From assembly GCA_050299835.1 (NCBI GenBank), contig JBNKWP010000001.1:248001-312000 (forward strand): a DNA stretch of 64,000 nucleotides. Direction: 5' to 3'. Numbering within the stretch: position 1 is the stretch's first letter; each line of letters starts with the position of its first letter. The stretch is from JAJDOD01 sp050299835. Its GTDB lineage: Bacteria; Pseudomonadota; Alphaproteobacteria; Rhodobacterales; Rhodobacteraceae. Position numbers and translations under genes: made by a program. This document shows, piece after piece, positions 25,606 to 34,657 of the stretch. The notes beneath the pieces were generated by a model, which saw only the letters and a program-made list of their open reading frames with translations, was not told where the DNA came from and did not search any database.

Positions 25606-25720
25606 AACGGATTCACTTCGAATTGTCAGAGCGTTGCGATCCACCAAATATTGTGTCCAAGGCGTGACATTAGCAGCGAAAATGGCTATATTTTCCTCAT
25701 AATAGGCAAGGAAGAACGGC

Positions 25721-28138
25721 ATGGCGGAAGCCGCAGAGGCGCAGAGCGAATACGGCGCCGATTCGATCAAGGTTCTCAAAGGGTTAGAAGCGGTTCGGAA
25801 GCGTCCTGGTATGTATATCGGGGACACGGACGATGGCTCGGGCCTGCACCACATGGTCTACGAGGTCGTCGATAACGGGATCGACGAGGCTCTGGCCGGT
25901 CATGCGGACCGGGTGACGGTCACGGTTCACGCCGATGACAGCGTCTCGGTCAGCGACAACGGGCGCGGGATTCCGGTGGATCTGCACGCCGAAGAAGGCG
26001 TCTCGGCGGCCGAGGTCATCATGACCCAGCTTCATGCGGGGGGCAAATTCGACCAGAACTCCTACAAGGTGTCTGGCGGCCTGCACGGCGTTGGCGTGTC
26101 CGTGGTGAACGCGCTGTCGGACTGGCTGGAGCTGCGGATCTGGCGGAACGGCAAGGAGCATTACGCGCGTTTCGAAGGCGGCGAGACGGTCGAGCATCTG
26201 AAGGTCCTGGGCGACGCGAATGGCCGCAAGGGGACAGAGGTGCGGTTCCTGGCCTCGACCAAGACATTCTCGAACCGGGATTTCGTTTTCAAGACGCTGG
26301 AGAACCGGTTGCGGGAGCTGGCCTTCCTAAATTCCGGTGTGCGGATCGTCCTGCGCGACGAGCGACATGCAGACGTGTTGGAGAGCGAGTTCTTCTATGA
26401 TGGCGGGGTGCGGGAATTCGTCCGTTACCTCGATCGCTCGAAGACGCCGCTGATCGAGGAACCGATCTTCATTACCGGCGAGCGCGACGGCATCAATGTC
26501 GAGGTCGCGATGTGGTGGAACGACGGCTATCACGAGAATGTCCTGCCGTTCACCAACAACATTCCCCAGCGCGACGGCGGCACCCATCTGGCGGGCTTCC
26601 GGGGCGCGCTGACGCGGACGCTGAACCACTATGCGGGCCAGTCGGGGGCGGCACGCAAGGAGAAGGTGAGTTTCACCGGGGATGATGCGCGGGAGGGTCT
26701 GACCTGCGTCCTGTCGGTGAAAGTGCCCGATCCGAAGTTCTCGTCACAGACCAAGGACAAGCTTGTCTCGTCCGAGGTGCGACCTGCGGTCGAGGGGCTG
26801 ATGAACGAGAAATTGTCGGAGTGGTTCGAGGAGAACCCCGGTCCGGCGAAGATGATCGTGAGCAAGATCGTCGAAGCGGCGCTGGCGCGGGAAGCGGCGC
26901 GGAAGGCCCGCGAGATGACGCGGAAGAAATCGGCGCTGGATGTGGCCTCGCTGCCCGGCAAGCTGGCGGATTGCCAGGAGAAGAACCCGGAATTCCGCGA
27001 GATTTTCCTGGTCGAGGGTGACTCGGCGGGCGGATCGGCCAAGCAGGGCCGTGCGAGGGCCAATCAGGCGGTGCTGCCCCTGCGCGGCAAGATCCTGAAC
27101 GTGGAGCGGGCGCGGTTTGACCGGATGCTGTCGAGCCAGGAGATCGGGACGCTGATCACCGCGCTCGGCACGGGGATCGGGCGCGACGAATTCGATATCT
27201 CGAAGCTGCGCTACCACAAGATCGTCATCATGACGGATGCGGATGTGGACGGCGCGCATATCCGGACGCTGCTTCTGACCTTCTTCTTCCGGCAGATGCC
27301 GCAGATCATTGAAGGCGGCTTCCTCTACATCGCGCAACCGCCGCTTTACAAGGTCGCGCGGGGCAAGTCGGAAGTGTATCTCAAGGATCAGGCGGCGCTG
27401 GACGACTACCTGATCGAGATGGGTGTGGATGGCGCAGTGCTTCGGCTGGGCTCCGGTGAGGAGATCATCGGTCAGGACCTGTTGCGCGTCGTGGACGAGG
27501 CGCGGCAGGTGCGGCGCGTCATCCAGGCGTTTCCGACCCATTACCCGCCGAACATCCTGGAACAGGCGGCGATCGCCGGCGCGTTCCGGCCCGGTCAGGT
27601 CGACAGCGATCTGCAGGGAACGGCGGATGCGGTGGCTCGGCGGCTGGACCTTGTGGCGTTGGAATATGAGCGCGGCTGGCAGGGACGCATCACCCAGGAC
27701 AAGGGCATCCGGCTGGCGCGGTCCCTGCGTGGGGTGGAAGAAGTGCGCACGCTGGACGGCCCGATTCTGCGGGGCGGTGAGGCACGGCGGCTGGGCGGAT
27801 ATACCGGGGCGCTGCAGGAGGTTTATTCCAAGCCCGCGCATCTGGTGCGAAAGGATCGCGTGGCGCCGGTTCACGGGCCGCTCGATCTGCTGAAGACCAT
27901 TCTGGACGAGGGCGAGAAGGGGTTGAGCCTGCAACGCTACAAGGGGCTGGGGGAGATGAACCCGGACCAGCTCTGGGAGACGACGCTCGATCCCGAGGCG
28001 CGGACATTGTTGCAGGTGAAGGTTGAGGACCTGGCGGAGGCCGACGACCTGTTCACCAAGCTGATGGGCGATGTGGTGGAGCCGCGGCGGGAGTTTATCC
28101 AGCAGAATGCGCTGAATGTGGAGAACCTTGATTTCTAG
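25721..28138 (+). CDS. gyrB: DNA gyrase subunit B
   Basis: ATPase subunit of DNA gyrase, 805 residues. The GHKL ATPase has GLEAVRKRPGMYIGDT, EVVDNGIDEALAGH and GGLHGVGVSVVNALS; the TOPRIM domain has EIFLVEGDSAGGSAKQGR and PLRGKILNVE with MTDADVDGAHI; the C-terminus has QRYKGLGEMNPDQLWETT. The upstream element copy B and a 200-base leader probably hold its promoter. dnaA, dnaN and recF are not next to it here. Confidence 0.98.
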   Translation: MAEAAEAQSEYGADSIKVLKGLEAVRKRPGMYIGDTDDGSGLHHMVYEVVDNGIDEALAGHADRVTVTVHADDSVSVSDNGRGIPVDLHAEEGVSAAEVIMTQLHAGGKFDQNSYKVSGGLHGVGVSVVNALSDWLELRIWRNGKEHYARFEGGETVEHLKVLGDANGRKGTEVRFLASTKTFSNRDFVFKTLENRLRELAFLNSGVRIVLRDERHADVLESEFFYDGGVREFVRYLDRSKTPLIEEPIFITGERDGINVEVAMWWNDGYHENVLPFTNNIPQRDGGTHLAGFRGALTRTLNHYAGQSGAARKEKVSFTGDDAREGLTCVLSVKVPDPKFSSQTKDKLVSSEVRPAVEGLMNEKLSEWFEENPGPAKMIVSKIVEAALAREAARKAREMTRKKSALDVASLPGKLADCQEKNPEFREIFLVEGDSAGGSAKQGRARANQAVLPLRGKILNVERARFDRMLSSQEIGTLITALGTGIGRDEFDISKLRYHKIVIMTDADVDGAHIRTLLLTFFFRQMPQIIEGGFLYIAQPPLYKVARGKSEVYLKDQAALDDYLIEMGVDGAVLRLGSGEEIIGQDLLRVVDEARQVRRVIQAFPTHYPPNILEQAAIAGAFRPGQVDSDLQGTADAVARRLDLVALEYERGWQGRITQDKGIRLARSLRGVEEVRTLDGPILRGGEARRLGGYTGALQEVYSKPAHLVRKDRVAPVHGPLDLLKTILDEGEKGLSLQRYKGLGEMNPDQLWETTLDPEARTLLQVKVEDLAEADDLFTKLMGDVVEPRREFIQQNALNVENLDF

Positions 28139-28742
28139 ATTGCCGATTCTGGCGCTGGCCGTTCTGGCGTCTGATCCTGCATTCGGAGACGCGCAAGTCG
28201 AGTTGATGCGTCCGGTCGAGACGTCCTGCGGCATGTCTGTATTCGCCTTTTCACGCGTGCAGATGACCTCATCGCATATGGCGCCGAACTTTCTTTCCGG
28301 ACGGTGTTACTCATTCGCGCCGATCGACGACGCGCCGTTGCGGGGAGATGTGGTGACCTTCCCCCATGCCGACGCAATCCATGTCATGAGATTGACCGGG
28401 CTTCCGGGCGATACTGTCGAACTGCGCGCGGGCATCGTGATGCTGAACGGTGCGCCGCTTGTCACGCGGCCCTACACCGGTGAACGGCACGCGTGCGGGG
28501 AGACCGAATGCGACGGGAGATGGCTGGTCGAGAGCTTGCCCGACGGGCCGTCTTATCTTGTGCTCGATTCCGGCAACTCGCGGTATGACGACACAGCGCC
28601 GTTCATCGTGCCGGATGGTCAGGTCTTCGTGCTTGGAGACAATCGGGACAACTCCGCCGATAGTCGGATTTCGGTTGACCGGTTCGGAATGGGATTTGTC
28701 GCCCTCGATAGCCTGCGACGTGTTGCGCGGGTGATGGAATGA
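28116..28742 (+). CDS. Signal peptidase I-like protein lacking the catalytic dyad
   Basis: A 208-residue protein with the S26 fold signature but altered active site. Box E is nearly perfect (VFVLGDNRDNSADSRIS), and GLPGDTVEL and RGDVVTF are conserved. The Ser-box reads TSSHMAPNFLSG where active enzymes have PSGSMxPTLxxG, putting His at the nucleophile; the Lys box reads HVMRLTGLPGD where enzymes have YIKRxxGLPGD, putting Met at the general base. The N-terminus looks like a cleavable signal peptide (ILALAVLASDPAFG). The start overlaps the gyrB end. Probably a non-protease exported protein; its role is unknown. Confidence 0.75.
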   Translation: MWRTLISRLPILALAVLASDPAFGDAQVELMRPVETSCGMSVFAFSRVQMTSSHMAPNFLSGRCYSFAPIDDAPLRGDVVTFPHADAIHVMRLTGLPGDTVELRAGIVMLNGAPLVTRPYTGERHACGETECDGRWLVESLPDGPSYLVLDSGNSRYDDTAPFIVPDGQVFVLGDNRDNSADSRISVDRFGMGFVALDSLRRVARVME

Positions 28743-29650
28743 CTCCCGAAATCCTCGGCTTCGGCGAACCGCTGATCGAGATGGTGCGGTTGCCTGACGA
28801 TATCGACGGTCGTCCGACCTATGTCCAGGGGTTCGGGGGAGATAGCTCAACCGCGACCATCGCGGCGGCGCGACAGGGTGGGAAGGCCGGGTACATCTCT
28901 GCCGTGGGCGGCGACATGTTCGGGGATGCGCTGCGAGGGTTGTGGACGCGGGAGGGGGTGGATCACTCCCATGTGTTGACGCGAGACGGCGCGCCGACGG
29001 GCATCTGTTTCATCAACCCCGATCCGGCGGCGCGGAGTTTCACCTATGCACGGACGGGGTCGGCGGCGAGCCGGTTCGAAGCATCCGAGGTGCCACTGGC
29101 GGCGATTGCGGAGGCGCGGATCCTGCACTTGTCGGGGATCACGCTGGCAGTCAGTGGGACGATGCGGGCGGCGGGTTTCGCGGCGATGCGGATGGCGAAG
29201 GACGGCGGCACGCTGGTTTCGCTGGATATCAACAACCGCCCGGCGCTTTGGGATGGTGATCTGGCTCGGGCTACGCTGGAAGATGCGGCGCAACTCGCGG
29301 ATATCGTCTTTGTCAGCGATGACGAGGCGGAGCTGTTGTTCGGTGACCGGACGCAGGAGGCGGTGGCGGATCGGTTTCTCGGCCTCGGCGCAGGGATCGT
29401 CGTGGCCAAGGCGGGCGCGAAGGGGGCGTTGCTGGCGGTCGGAGAACTGCGTGTTCCGGTTCCGCCTGCGCCTTCGAGGCCGGTCGATTCCTCCGGTGCG
29501 GGGGACAGTTTCGCGGGGACGTTCCTGGCCTGGTATGTGGAGACCGGCGACGCGGTGCTGGCCGCCCGCAAAGGCGCCGAAATCGCAGCGGCGACGGTCA
29601 GCGGCTATGGCGCGGTGGAACCGATCCCGCGTCGCGGTGGCCGGAATTAA
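28739..29650 (+). CDS. PfkB-family sugar kinase (KDG kinase-like)
   Basis: A 303-residue ribokinase-fold kinase. The N-terminus ILGFGEPLIEMVR, the GGDSSTATIAAARQGG-type substrate region (GFGGDSSTATIAA) and the C-terminal anion-hole motif VDSSGAGDSFAGTFLAWY with the catalytic Asp are complete. Similarity of layout suggests 2-keto-3-deoxygluconate or another sugar acid as substrate, but this cannot be fixed from sequence alone. ATGA overlap with the upstream gene. Confidence 0.88.
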   Translation: MTPEILGFGEPLIEMVRLPDDIDGRPTYVQGFGGDSSTATIAAARQGGKAGYISAVGGDMFGDALRGLWTREGVDHSHVLTRDGAPTGICFINPDPAARSFTYARTGSAASRFEASEVPLAAIAEARILHLSGITLAVSGTMRAAGFAAMRMAKDGGTLVSLDINNRPALWDGDLARATLEDAAQLADIVFVSDDEAELLFGDRTQEAVADRFLGLGAGIVVAKAGAKGALLAVGELRVPVPPAPSRPVDSSGAGDSFAGTFLAWYVETGDAVLAARKGAEIAAATVSGYGAVEPIPRRGGRN

Positions 29651-29676
29651 TTAAGAAAACTTAACGGCTTATGTTG

Positions 29677-29711
29677 CCGCCGTCCTCCCGCCAACGGGGT
29701 GAGGGAGGAGA
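29677..29711 (+). repeat. C-rich 3'-region motif, copy 2
   Basis: CCGTCCTCCCGCC (29680-29692) then AACGGGGTGAGGGAGGA. CCGT/ACGG (and CCTCCC with GGGAGG at 29703-29708) can pair into a small hairpin with the CCTCC core in the loop or stem. It follows the kinase stop by 30 bases. The remaining part of 29651-29850 shows no gene. Confidence 0.45.
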
Positions 29712-29850
29712 GTTTACGATCTTATGACAGTCACCTGCCAGCAAAGGCGTTTTGCGGTTTGATTGTCTGGTTCCTGCGTCCGGTGCTTTCAGGATTGTGG
29801 AATCGGCGCGATCCTGACCACCCTTTGGGCCTGTTTCGGCGCGTCGCGAA

Positions 29851-30174
29851 CTAGTCCCGCATCCGCTCCACATAAGTCCGCAATTCCTCCGCCTCCGCCC
29901 GCGAGGTCCTGAGCCCGTCCATCGCGGCTTCAAGTTCCGCCTCGGTTTCGCGCAGCTTGTTGGTCAGCTTTGCTTCCTGTTGCTCGAAAAACGCCGTGGC
30001 CTGGTCATGGGCTTCCTCGGCCTGGTGCAATTCCTGCGCCATCTTGTCGAGGTCGTCCATATCCGAGCGCGTGACCCGTGTGATCCGCGAGATCAGCCAA
30101 TGGGTAAACCAGCCTGCAAGGAAGGCCATGAACAGGATGGCCGCTGTTGCGGCGATGAACTCGGCTCCATTCAT
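29851..30174 (-). CDS. Single-pass membrane protein with coiled coil
   Basis: A 107-residue protein. One N-terminal membrane helix (ATAAILFMAFLAGWFTHWLI, residues 9-28) is followed by a long heptad-rich coiled coil (about 40-105: MAQELHQAEEAHDQATAFFEQQEAKL and onwards). It overlaps the OmpA/BON gene by four bases, so the two products are probably made together. A structural partner or scaffold in the envelope is likely; no family name is recognised. Confidence 0.72.
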   Translation of the reverse strand: MNGAEFIAATAAILFMAFLAGWFTHWLISRITRVTRSDMDDLDKMAQELHQAEEAHDQATAFFEQQEAKLTNKLRETEAELEAAMDGLRTSRAEAEELRTYVERMRD

Positions 30175-32087
30175 TCGGTGCTTTCCTCTCCCGCGTCTTC
30201 GGCTGTTTCTTCCGGTGCAGTCTCAGCCTCGGCCTGGTCCGCCTCGACAGGCGTGACCAGCTTGAACTCGATCCGCCGGTTGGCCTCGCGCCCCTCTTCG
30301 GTGTCGTTGGTCGCAATGGGCTGGCTTTCGCCATAGCCTTTGGCGCTCAGGTTCGACACCAGAATGCGCCGGGCCATGATCGCATTCAGAACGGCGTCGG
30401 CGCGGGCCTGGCTGAGTTGTTCGTTCATGATCTCCCGCCCCTGGCTGTCGGTGTGGCCGCCAATCTCGATCTCGATCTCCGCCGCCTGACAATCGCGCAG
30501 GATGCCGGTGATGGCGTCGATGGTCTCGGCCGCGTCTTCCTCGATCTCAGAAGAGGACGGGGCGAAGTTGATCTTGCGCGAATTGACCGTGGTGTTGAGC
30601 CGCTCGATACATTCCTCCGGCGTCGGGATATTGGCGAGCGGATCGAGCACTTCGCGATAGGTGACGTCGAGTTCGAAATTGGCCGCGCCACCCAGCGCCT
30701 CGGACAAAAGGCCTGCGATTTCACCTTGTGCCTTCTGGTCGCCCGTGGCGCCGCGCACTTCGATTCTGTCCACCGTGACCGTCGCGACGCCGTTGTGCAG
30801 TTTTCCCAGCGCCGTCAGGGCGGCCATCACGCGCTTTGGCCATCCCGCGGGAAGATCGGGGTCGAGCCGGGTCGAAGGCGACACGTTCTCCGACCCGAAC
30901 TGCGCGGCCGCGAAACTCTCGACGGCGGCGCGCATGGTTTCGTCCCTGAGCCGTCCGCGAATCTGGACCTGACCTTCGGGAGATCTCGTTGCGATGAACT
31001 CGGGCGGGGCCTTGGCCCCCTCCTCGGGCCGCTCCTCGGGCGCGGGCAGGACCGTGGCTAGCGAAAAGACCGGCGGAAGCGCGGCTTCGAGTTCCCCGGC
31101 CGTCCGTTCGAACAGGGTGGCCGAGGTGCCTTGCAGGGCCACCAGCGACATATCCGCGTTGGAAATGGTGAGCGTCCCGCCACCAATGGCCTGCAACGCC
31201 TTCAGCCCGGCAATCGCCGCGTTGCTCCATTCGGTCGAGGGGGTGCCGAGGCCGAGGATACAGGAGGCCCCGCCGGACACGCCGGCCGCAAAGGCCGCCT
31301 CAAGGATTGCCTTCCGCGCCGCTTCGCTGTCGGCGGTGCAGGCGTCGAACCGGCCGCCCCCATCGTTCAGAACCGCCCGAAGGATGAAGGGCGCGACCAC
31401 TGGCCGGGGCGCGCTGATGTCGAGCGTCACGCGTACGCTGCTGGGGGCGCTCTGGCGCAGGCGCCGTTCGAGTTTCTGGCGTTCCTCGGCGCTCTCGGCC
31501 ACGGCCTTGATGGTTAGCCTGCCCGGCCCGATGGCAAGTTTCGAACGCGGTAGGGTGTCGAGTACCTCGATGCCGTAGCTCAGGGCGTCCTGCCAGCCGG
31601 GCGGCACCGGGAAGTCGGCCACTTCGAGCAGGTCGGAGACCTCGGCGCCGTCGGAGGCGGATTTGACCTGTTCGACGATCAGTTCCGGGTCGGAGATGAG
31701 CGGCACCAGGCCGATCAGGGATACGCCATCGGTGTTCTTCAGGATCTCGATGGTGAATTCCGGTGGTTTGATGGCGGCCGCCGCGATCACCCCCATATTG
31801 TCGACGATGCGGGAGGCATCGACCACGGTCCCGGCGGAGGACAGAGCATCGAACCGGGTCGCCTCGTCCGGGGCGGTGCCGGTCAGTTCGACCTTCAGCC
31901 CATCGACCGTGACATTGGTCCAGTCGTGACCGGCTTGCGAAAGGACGAGGTTGAGGTCGGTCAGCGCCGCCGTTTCAATCTTGTCCTTGGCCCAGAAGGC
32001 CACGCCGACGCAGCCTGCGCAGGCCAGCACGATGGCAAGGACATGCGGCACGATGCCGGTCAGGAGGGGCGATTTACGGCCTGTCAT
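30171..32087 (-). CDS. OmpA-family envelope protein with BON-like repeats
   Basis: A 638-residue protein. An N-terminal hydrophobic segment (VPHVLAIVLACAGCVGVAFWA) anchors or exports it. BON-like modules follow (VTVDGLKVELTGTAPDEATRFDAL near 55; a second near 200). The C-terminal OmpA domain (about 510-615) has GGHTDSQGREIMNEQLSQARADAV and KGYGESQPIATNDTEEGREANRRIEF, the peptidoglycan-binding motif. It should tether the envelope to peptidoglycan. The single-pass coiled-coil gene overlaps its end. Confidence 0.85.
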   Translation of the reverse strand: MTGRKSPLLTGIVPHVLAIVLACAGCVGVAFWAKDKIETAALTDLNLVLSQAGHDWTNVTVDGLKVELTGTAPDEATRFDALSSAGTVVDASRIVDNMGVIAAAAIKPPEFTIEILKNTDGVSLIGLVPLISDPELIVEQVKSASDGAEVSDLLEVADFPVPPGWQDALSYGIEVLDTLPRSKLAIGPGRLTIKAVAESAEERQKLERRLRQSAPSSVRVTLDISAPRPVVAPFILRAVLNDGGGRFDACTADSEAARKAILEAAFAAGVSGGASCILGLGTPSTEWSNAAIAGLKALQAIGGGTLTISNADMSLVALQGTSATLFERTAGELEAALPPVFSLATVLPAPEERPEEGAKAPPEFIATRSPEGQVQIRGRLRDETMRAAVESFAAAQFGSENVSPSTRLDPDLPAGWPKRVMAALTALGKLHNGVATVTVDRIEVRGATGDQKAQGEIAGLLSEALGGAANFELDVTYREVLDPLANIPTPEECIERLNTTVNSRKINFAPSSSEIEEDAAETIDAITGILRDCQAAEIEIEIGGHTDSQGREIMNEQLSQARADAVLNAIMARRILVSNLSAKGYGESQPIATNDTEEGREANRRIEFKLVTPVEADQAEAETAPEETAEDAGEESTE

Positions 32088-32122
32088 GGCGCTTAGTTAG
32101 TCGTCCTCTCGGGCGCGTGCAA

Positions 32123-33079
32123 TCACAGGAGCACCGCGATGGCGAGAAACAGCACGGGGATCAGCCCGGCGTCACGGTTCGACCGGAACAGCATCAGGCA
32201 ACGGTCGTTGTCGTCGATGTCGAGCCGTCTCAGTTGCCATGCAAGGTGCCAGCCAAAGGCCCAGACGCCGCAGAGCGCCAGTGTCAGTTGCAGCGGGTTA
32301 GCCGTGGGGGCCAGCGCGGCGATGAGACCGGCCATGAAGAGAAGGACGGAAGCGACGAGGAACCACTTCAGCCAGCGCGCCGTGTTCTCGCCAAAAAGCC
32401 GCGCGGTGGAGCGGACGCCGATCAGCGCGTCGTCTTCCTTGTCCTGATGCGCATAGATCGTGTCGTAGAACAGTGTCCAGGCGATCCCGGCGAGGTAGAG
32501 CAGGACCGCGGGCCAGTCGAGCGACCCGGTGGCGGCGGTCCATGCCAGAAGCGCGCCCCAGTTGAAGGCGAGGCCGAGGAAGATCTGCGGCCACCATGTG
32601 AAGCGCTTTGCAAAGGGATAGACGCAGACGACGGCGAGCGACGCGATGCCAAGCCAGATGGCGTTCACGTTGAAGGTCAGGAGGATGCAGAAGGCGATCA
32701 GCGATTGCGCGACCATCCAGATCAGCGCGCCTTTAACCGTGACCTGACCGGAGGGGATCGGGCGGGAGCGGGTGCGTTCGACCGCGCCGTCGAAGTTCCG
32801 GTCGGTGATGTCGTTCCAGGTGCAGCCCGCACCGCGCATCAGGAACGCGCCGATGGCGCAGCCGATGGCGATCCAGAGGTGATGCAGCGTAAAAGTACCC
32901 AGTGACAGCGTCGCCGCGCCCAGACCCCACCAGCAGGGAAGCAACAACAGCCATGTGCCGATGGGTCGGTCGGCGCGGCTCAGGCGCAGGTAGGGGCGGG
33001 TCGCGGGCGGTGCGATCCGGTCGACCCAATTGCCTTTGACGGCATCGGCCACTTGCCCCGTTGTCTCGGCTTCGGTCAT
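32123..33079 (-). CDS. ubiA: 4-hydroxybenzoate polyprenyltransferase
   Basis: Membrane prenyltransferase of ubiquinone synthesis, 318 residues with about eight to nine membrane helices. The first Asp-rich motif is WNDITDRNFDGAVERTRSRP and the second is YDTIYAHQDKEDDALIGVRST. The start at 33079 (MTEAETT) has GGAAGC upstream; an alternative ATG at 33091 (MEAHMTEA) lacks a site and would share bases with the rsmE start codon on the other strand. Confidence 0.95.
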   Translation of the reverse strand: MTEAETTGQVADAVKGNWVDRIAPPATRPYLRLSRADRPIGTWLLLLPCWWGLGAATLSLGTFTLHHLWIAIGCAIGAFLMRGAGCTWNDITDRNFDGAVERTRSRPIPSGQVTVKGALIWMVAQSLIAFCILLTFNVNAIWLGIASLAVVCVYPFAKRFTWWPQIFLGLAFNWGALLAWTAATGSLDWPAVLLYLAGIAWTLFYDTIYAHQDKEDDALIGVRSTARLFGENTARWLKWFLVASVLLFMAGLIAALAPTANPLQLTLALCGVWAFGWHLAWQLRRLDIDDNDRCLMLFRSNRDAGLIPVLFLAIAVLL

Positions 33080-33089
33080 ATGCGCTTCC

Positions 33090-33806
33090 ATGAAGGCTGC
33101 GAAAATCAGGCTCTGTGTAGAGCACCCTCTGGGTGAGGGGCAATCGGTTCCACTGTCGCGGGAGCAGGCGCATTACCTGTTCGGCGTGATGCGGCTTGCC
33201 GTGGGCGACGCGGTGTTGCTCTTCAACGGGCAGGACGGGGAATGGCGGGCCGATGTGGTGGAAGCGGGCAAGCGCGGCGGGGTTCTGGCCTGTGCGGAGC
33301 AGACCGGGCCGCAGGGGCGACCGCCGGATCTCTGGCTCTTGTTCGCGCCAATCAAGAAGGCTCGCACGGATTTCATCGTGGAGAAGGCGACCGAGTTGGG
33401 CGCCGCGCGGATTCTGCCGGTGCAGACCGAGTTCACCAATTCGGAGCGGATTCGGAGGGATCGGTTGCAGGCCCACGCGGTCGAGGCGGCGGAGCAATGC
33501 GGCGGGACCTATGTGCCGGAAGTGACGGAAATCGCCAAGTTAGAGACCGTTTTGCGGGACTGGCCGGAGGGTCGGGCGCTGATCTTCTGCGACGAGGCAT
33601 CGGCGGGGAGGGTGGCAGGTGAGTTGCCGCCCGCGCCTGCCGCGATCCTCATTGGACCCGAGGGCGGGTTCTCGGATGCGGAACGCGCGCGGCTGAGGGA
33701 GATGGCAACGACGATCTCGCTCGGGCCGCGCATCCTGCGGGCGGATACGGCGGCGGTGGCGGCAATCACGCTCTGGCAGGCGGCGCGGGGGGATTGGGGG
33801 GCATGA
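33090..33806 (+). CDS. rsmE: 16S rRNA (uracil(1498)-N3)-methyltransferase
   Basis: SPOUT-class methyltransferase, 238 residues. The N-terminal PUA-like part starts MKAAKIRLCVEHPLG with LSREQAHYLFGVMRL; the knot domain has FAPIKKARTDFIVEKATELGA, ILIGPEGGFSDAE and the C-terminal LGPRILRADTAAVAAI, all typical of RsmE. No clear Shine-Dalgarno precedes the ATG. It is divergent from ubiA with almost no intergenic space, and overlaps the next gene (ATGA). Confidence 0.95.
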   Translation: MKAAKIRLCVEHPLGEGQSVPLSREQAHYLFGVMRLAVGDAVLLFNGQDGEWRADVVEAGKRGGVLACAEQTGPQGRPPDLWLLFAPIKKARTDFIVEKATELGAARILPVQTEFTNSERIRRDRLQAHAVEAAEQCGGTYVPEVTEIAKLETVLRDWPEGRALIFCDEASAGRVAGELPPAPAAILIGPEGGFSDAERARLREMATTISLGPRILRADTAAVAAITLWQAARGDWGA

Positions 33807-34657
33807 CACCTGCCGCACCAGCAAGAGTTTTCGTGATCCGGGCACGGGATGGCAAGACAGCCACCATCTTTCGGCGCGGGCCGTCGAAACTGACCCAGAT
33901 GCTGCAATGGAATCTGAAGAAGGACATCATCACGCCCGGCCAGTGGGTCAAACTGGCAGTCTATCCGAGGCGTTCGGATCTATCACCGGATGGACAGCAT
34001 CTGATCTATTTCGCGGCAACGCACATGGGCGGCGAGTCTTCGAACTGGACGGCCATTTCACGCCCCCCCTATTGGACTGCGCTTCACTTGTATGGCCAGT
34101 ACCATGCATGGAACGGCGGCGGTGTCTTCGAGGACAATCGGCATTTCTGGCCCAACCTGGGAATTGGAAGCGCCACCAAGGCTAAGGTTGCTTCCGGTCT
34201 GGTCCGACTGCAAAGGCCTCCAGACTGGATCACGCCAACAGGAGGCGAGGATATGGTAATCTATCTTCCTCGGCTTGTGCGAGACGGATGGACTCCGGAG
34301 GGCGAAGAGAATTCTGGTAAGGGTAGTTTTCGGCGAACCACAACGTGGTTGTTCTCGAAAGTAGTTCGGGAAAAATGGCTACTTCGGAAGCGTGTTGTGG
34401 CATCGCTTGTCCACAAAGGACCATATGGCGAGGTTTACTGGGAAACGCACAGCCTCATCGGGCCGGAGCGTGAAATCGATCTGGACGACGAATGGGCCGA
34501 TGTGGACGGCCGCTCCGTGATTTACACGTCAAAGGGGAAGCTTTTCAGGATGGCCGTTCATCGCAAGGGACCGGATGAGCCGATCTCCATCGCCGATCTG
34601 ACGCCGAACCGATTCAATCGGGTCGTGGCCCCTTATGCGGGACTGAGTCGGACATGA
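33803..34657 (+). CDS. Conserved hypothetical protein
   Basis: A 284-residue soluble protein starting MTPAAPARVFVIRARDGKTATIFRRGPSK. It contains RRSDLSPDGQHLIYFAATH, which resembles a beta-propeller blade, and TAISRPPYWTALHLY, but no catalytic motif is recognised. Several Trp-rich segments occur in the second half. Its middle part (about 34150-34450) is visibly less GC-rich than the genes on either side. Both ends overlap neighbours by four bases (rsmE, 34654 gene), so it is expressed with them. Confidence 0.7.
   Translation: MTPAAPARVFVIRARDGKTATIFRRGPSKLTQMLQWNLKKDIITPGQWVKLAVYPRRSDLSPDGQHLIYFAATHMGGESSNWTAISRPPYWTALHLYGQYHAWNGGGVFEDNRHFWPNLGIGSATKAKVASGLVRLQRPPDWITPTGGEDMVIYLPRLVRDGWTPEGEENSGKGSFRRTTTWLFSKVVREKWLLRKRVVASLVHKGPYGEVYWETHSLIGPEREIDLDDEWADVDGRSVIYTSKGKLFRMAVHRKGPDEPISIADLTPNRFNRVVAPYAGLSRT

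Noticed and set aside
25583..25720. Leader peptide starting ATGCGTATTT in the dispersed element
   Set aside because: Copies B and C contain an ATG in frame with MRI, but copies A and D do not, so coding cannot be the shared function.
25520..25720. Replication origin near gyrB
   Set aside because: No DnaA-box cluster, dnaA, dnaN or recF is present; gyrB alone is not evidence for an origin.
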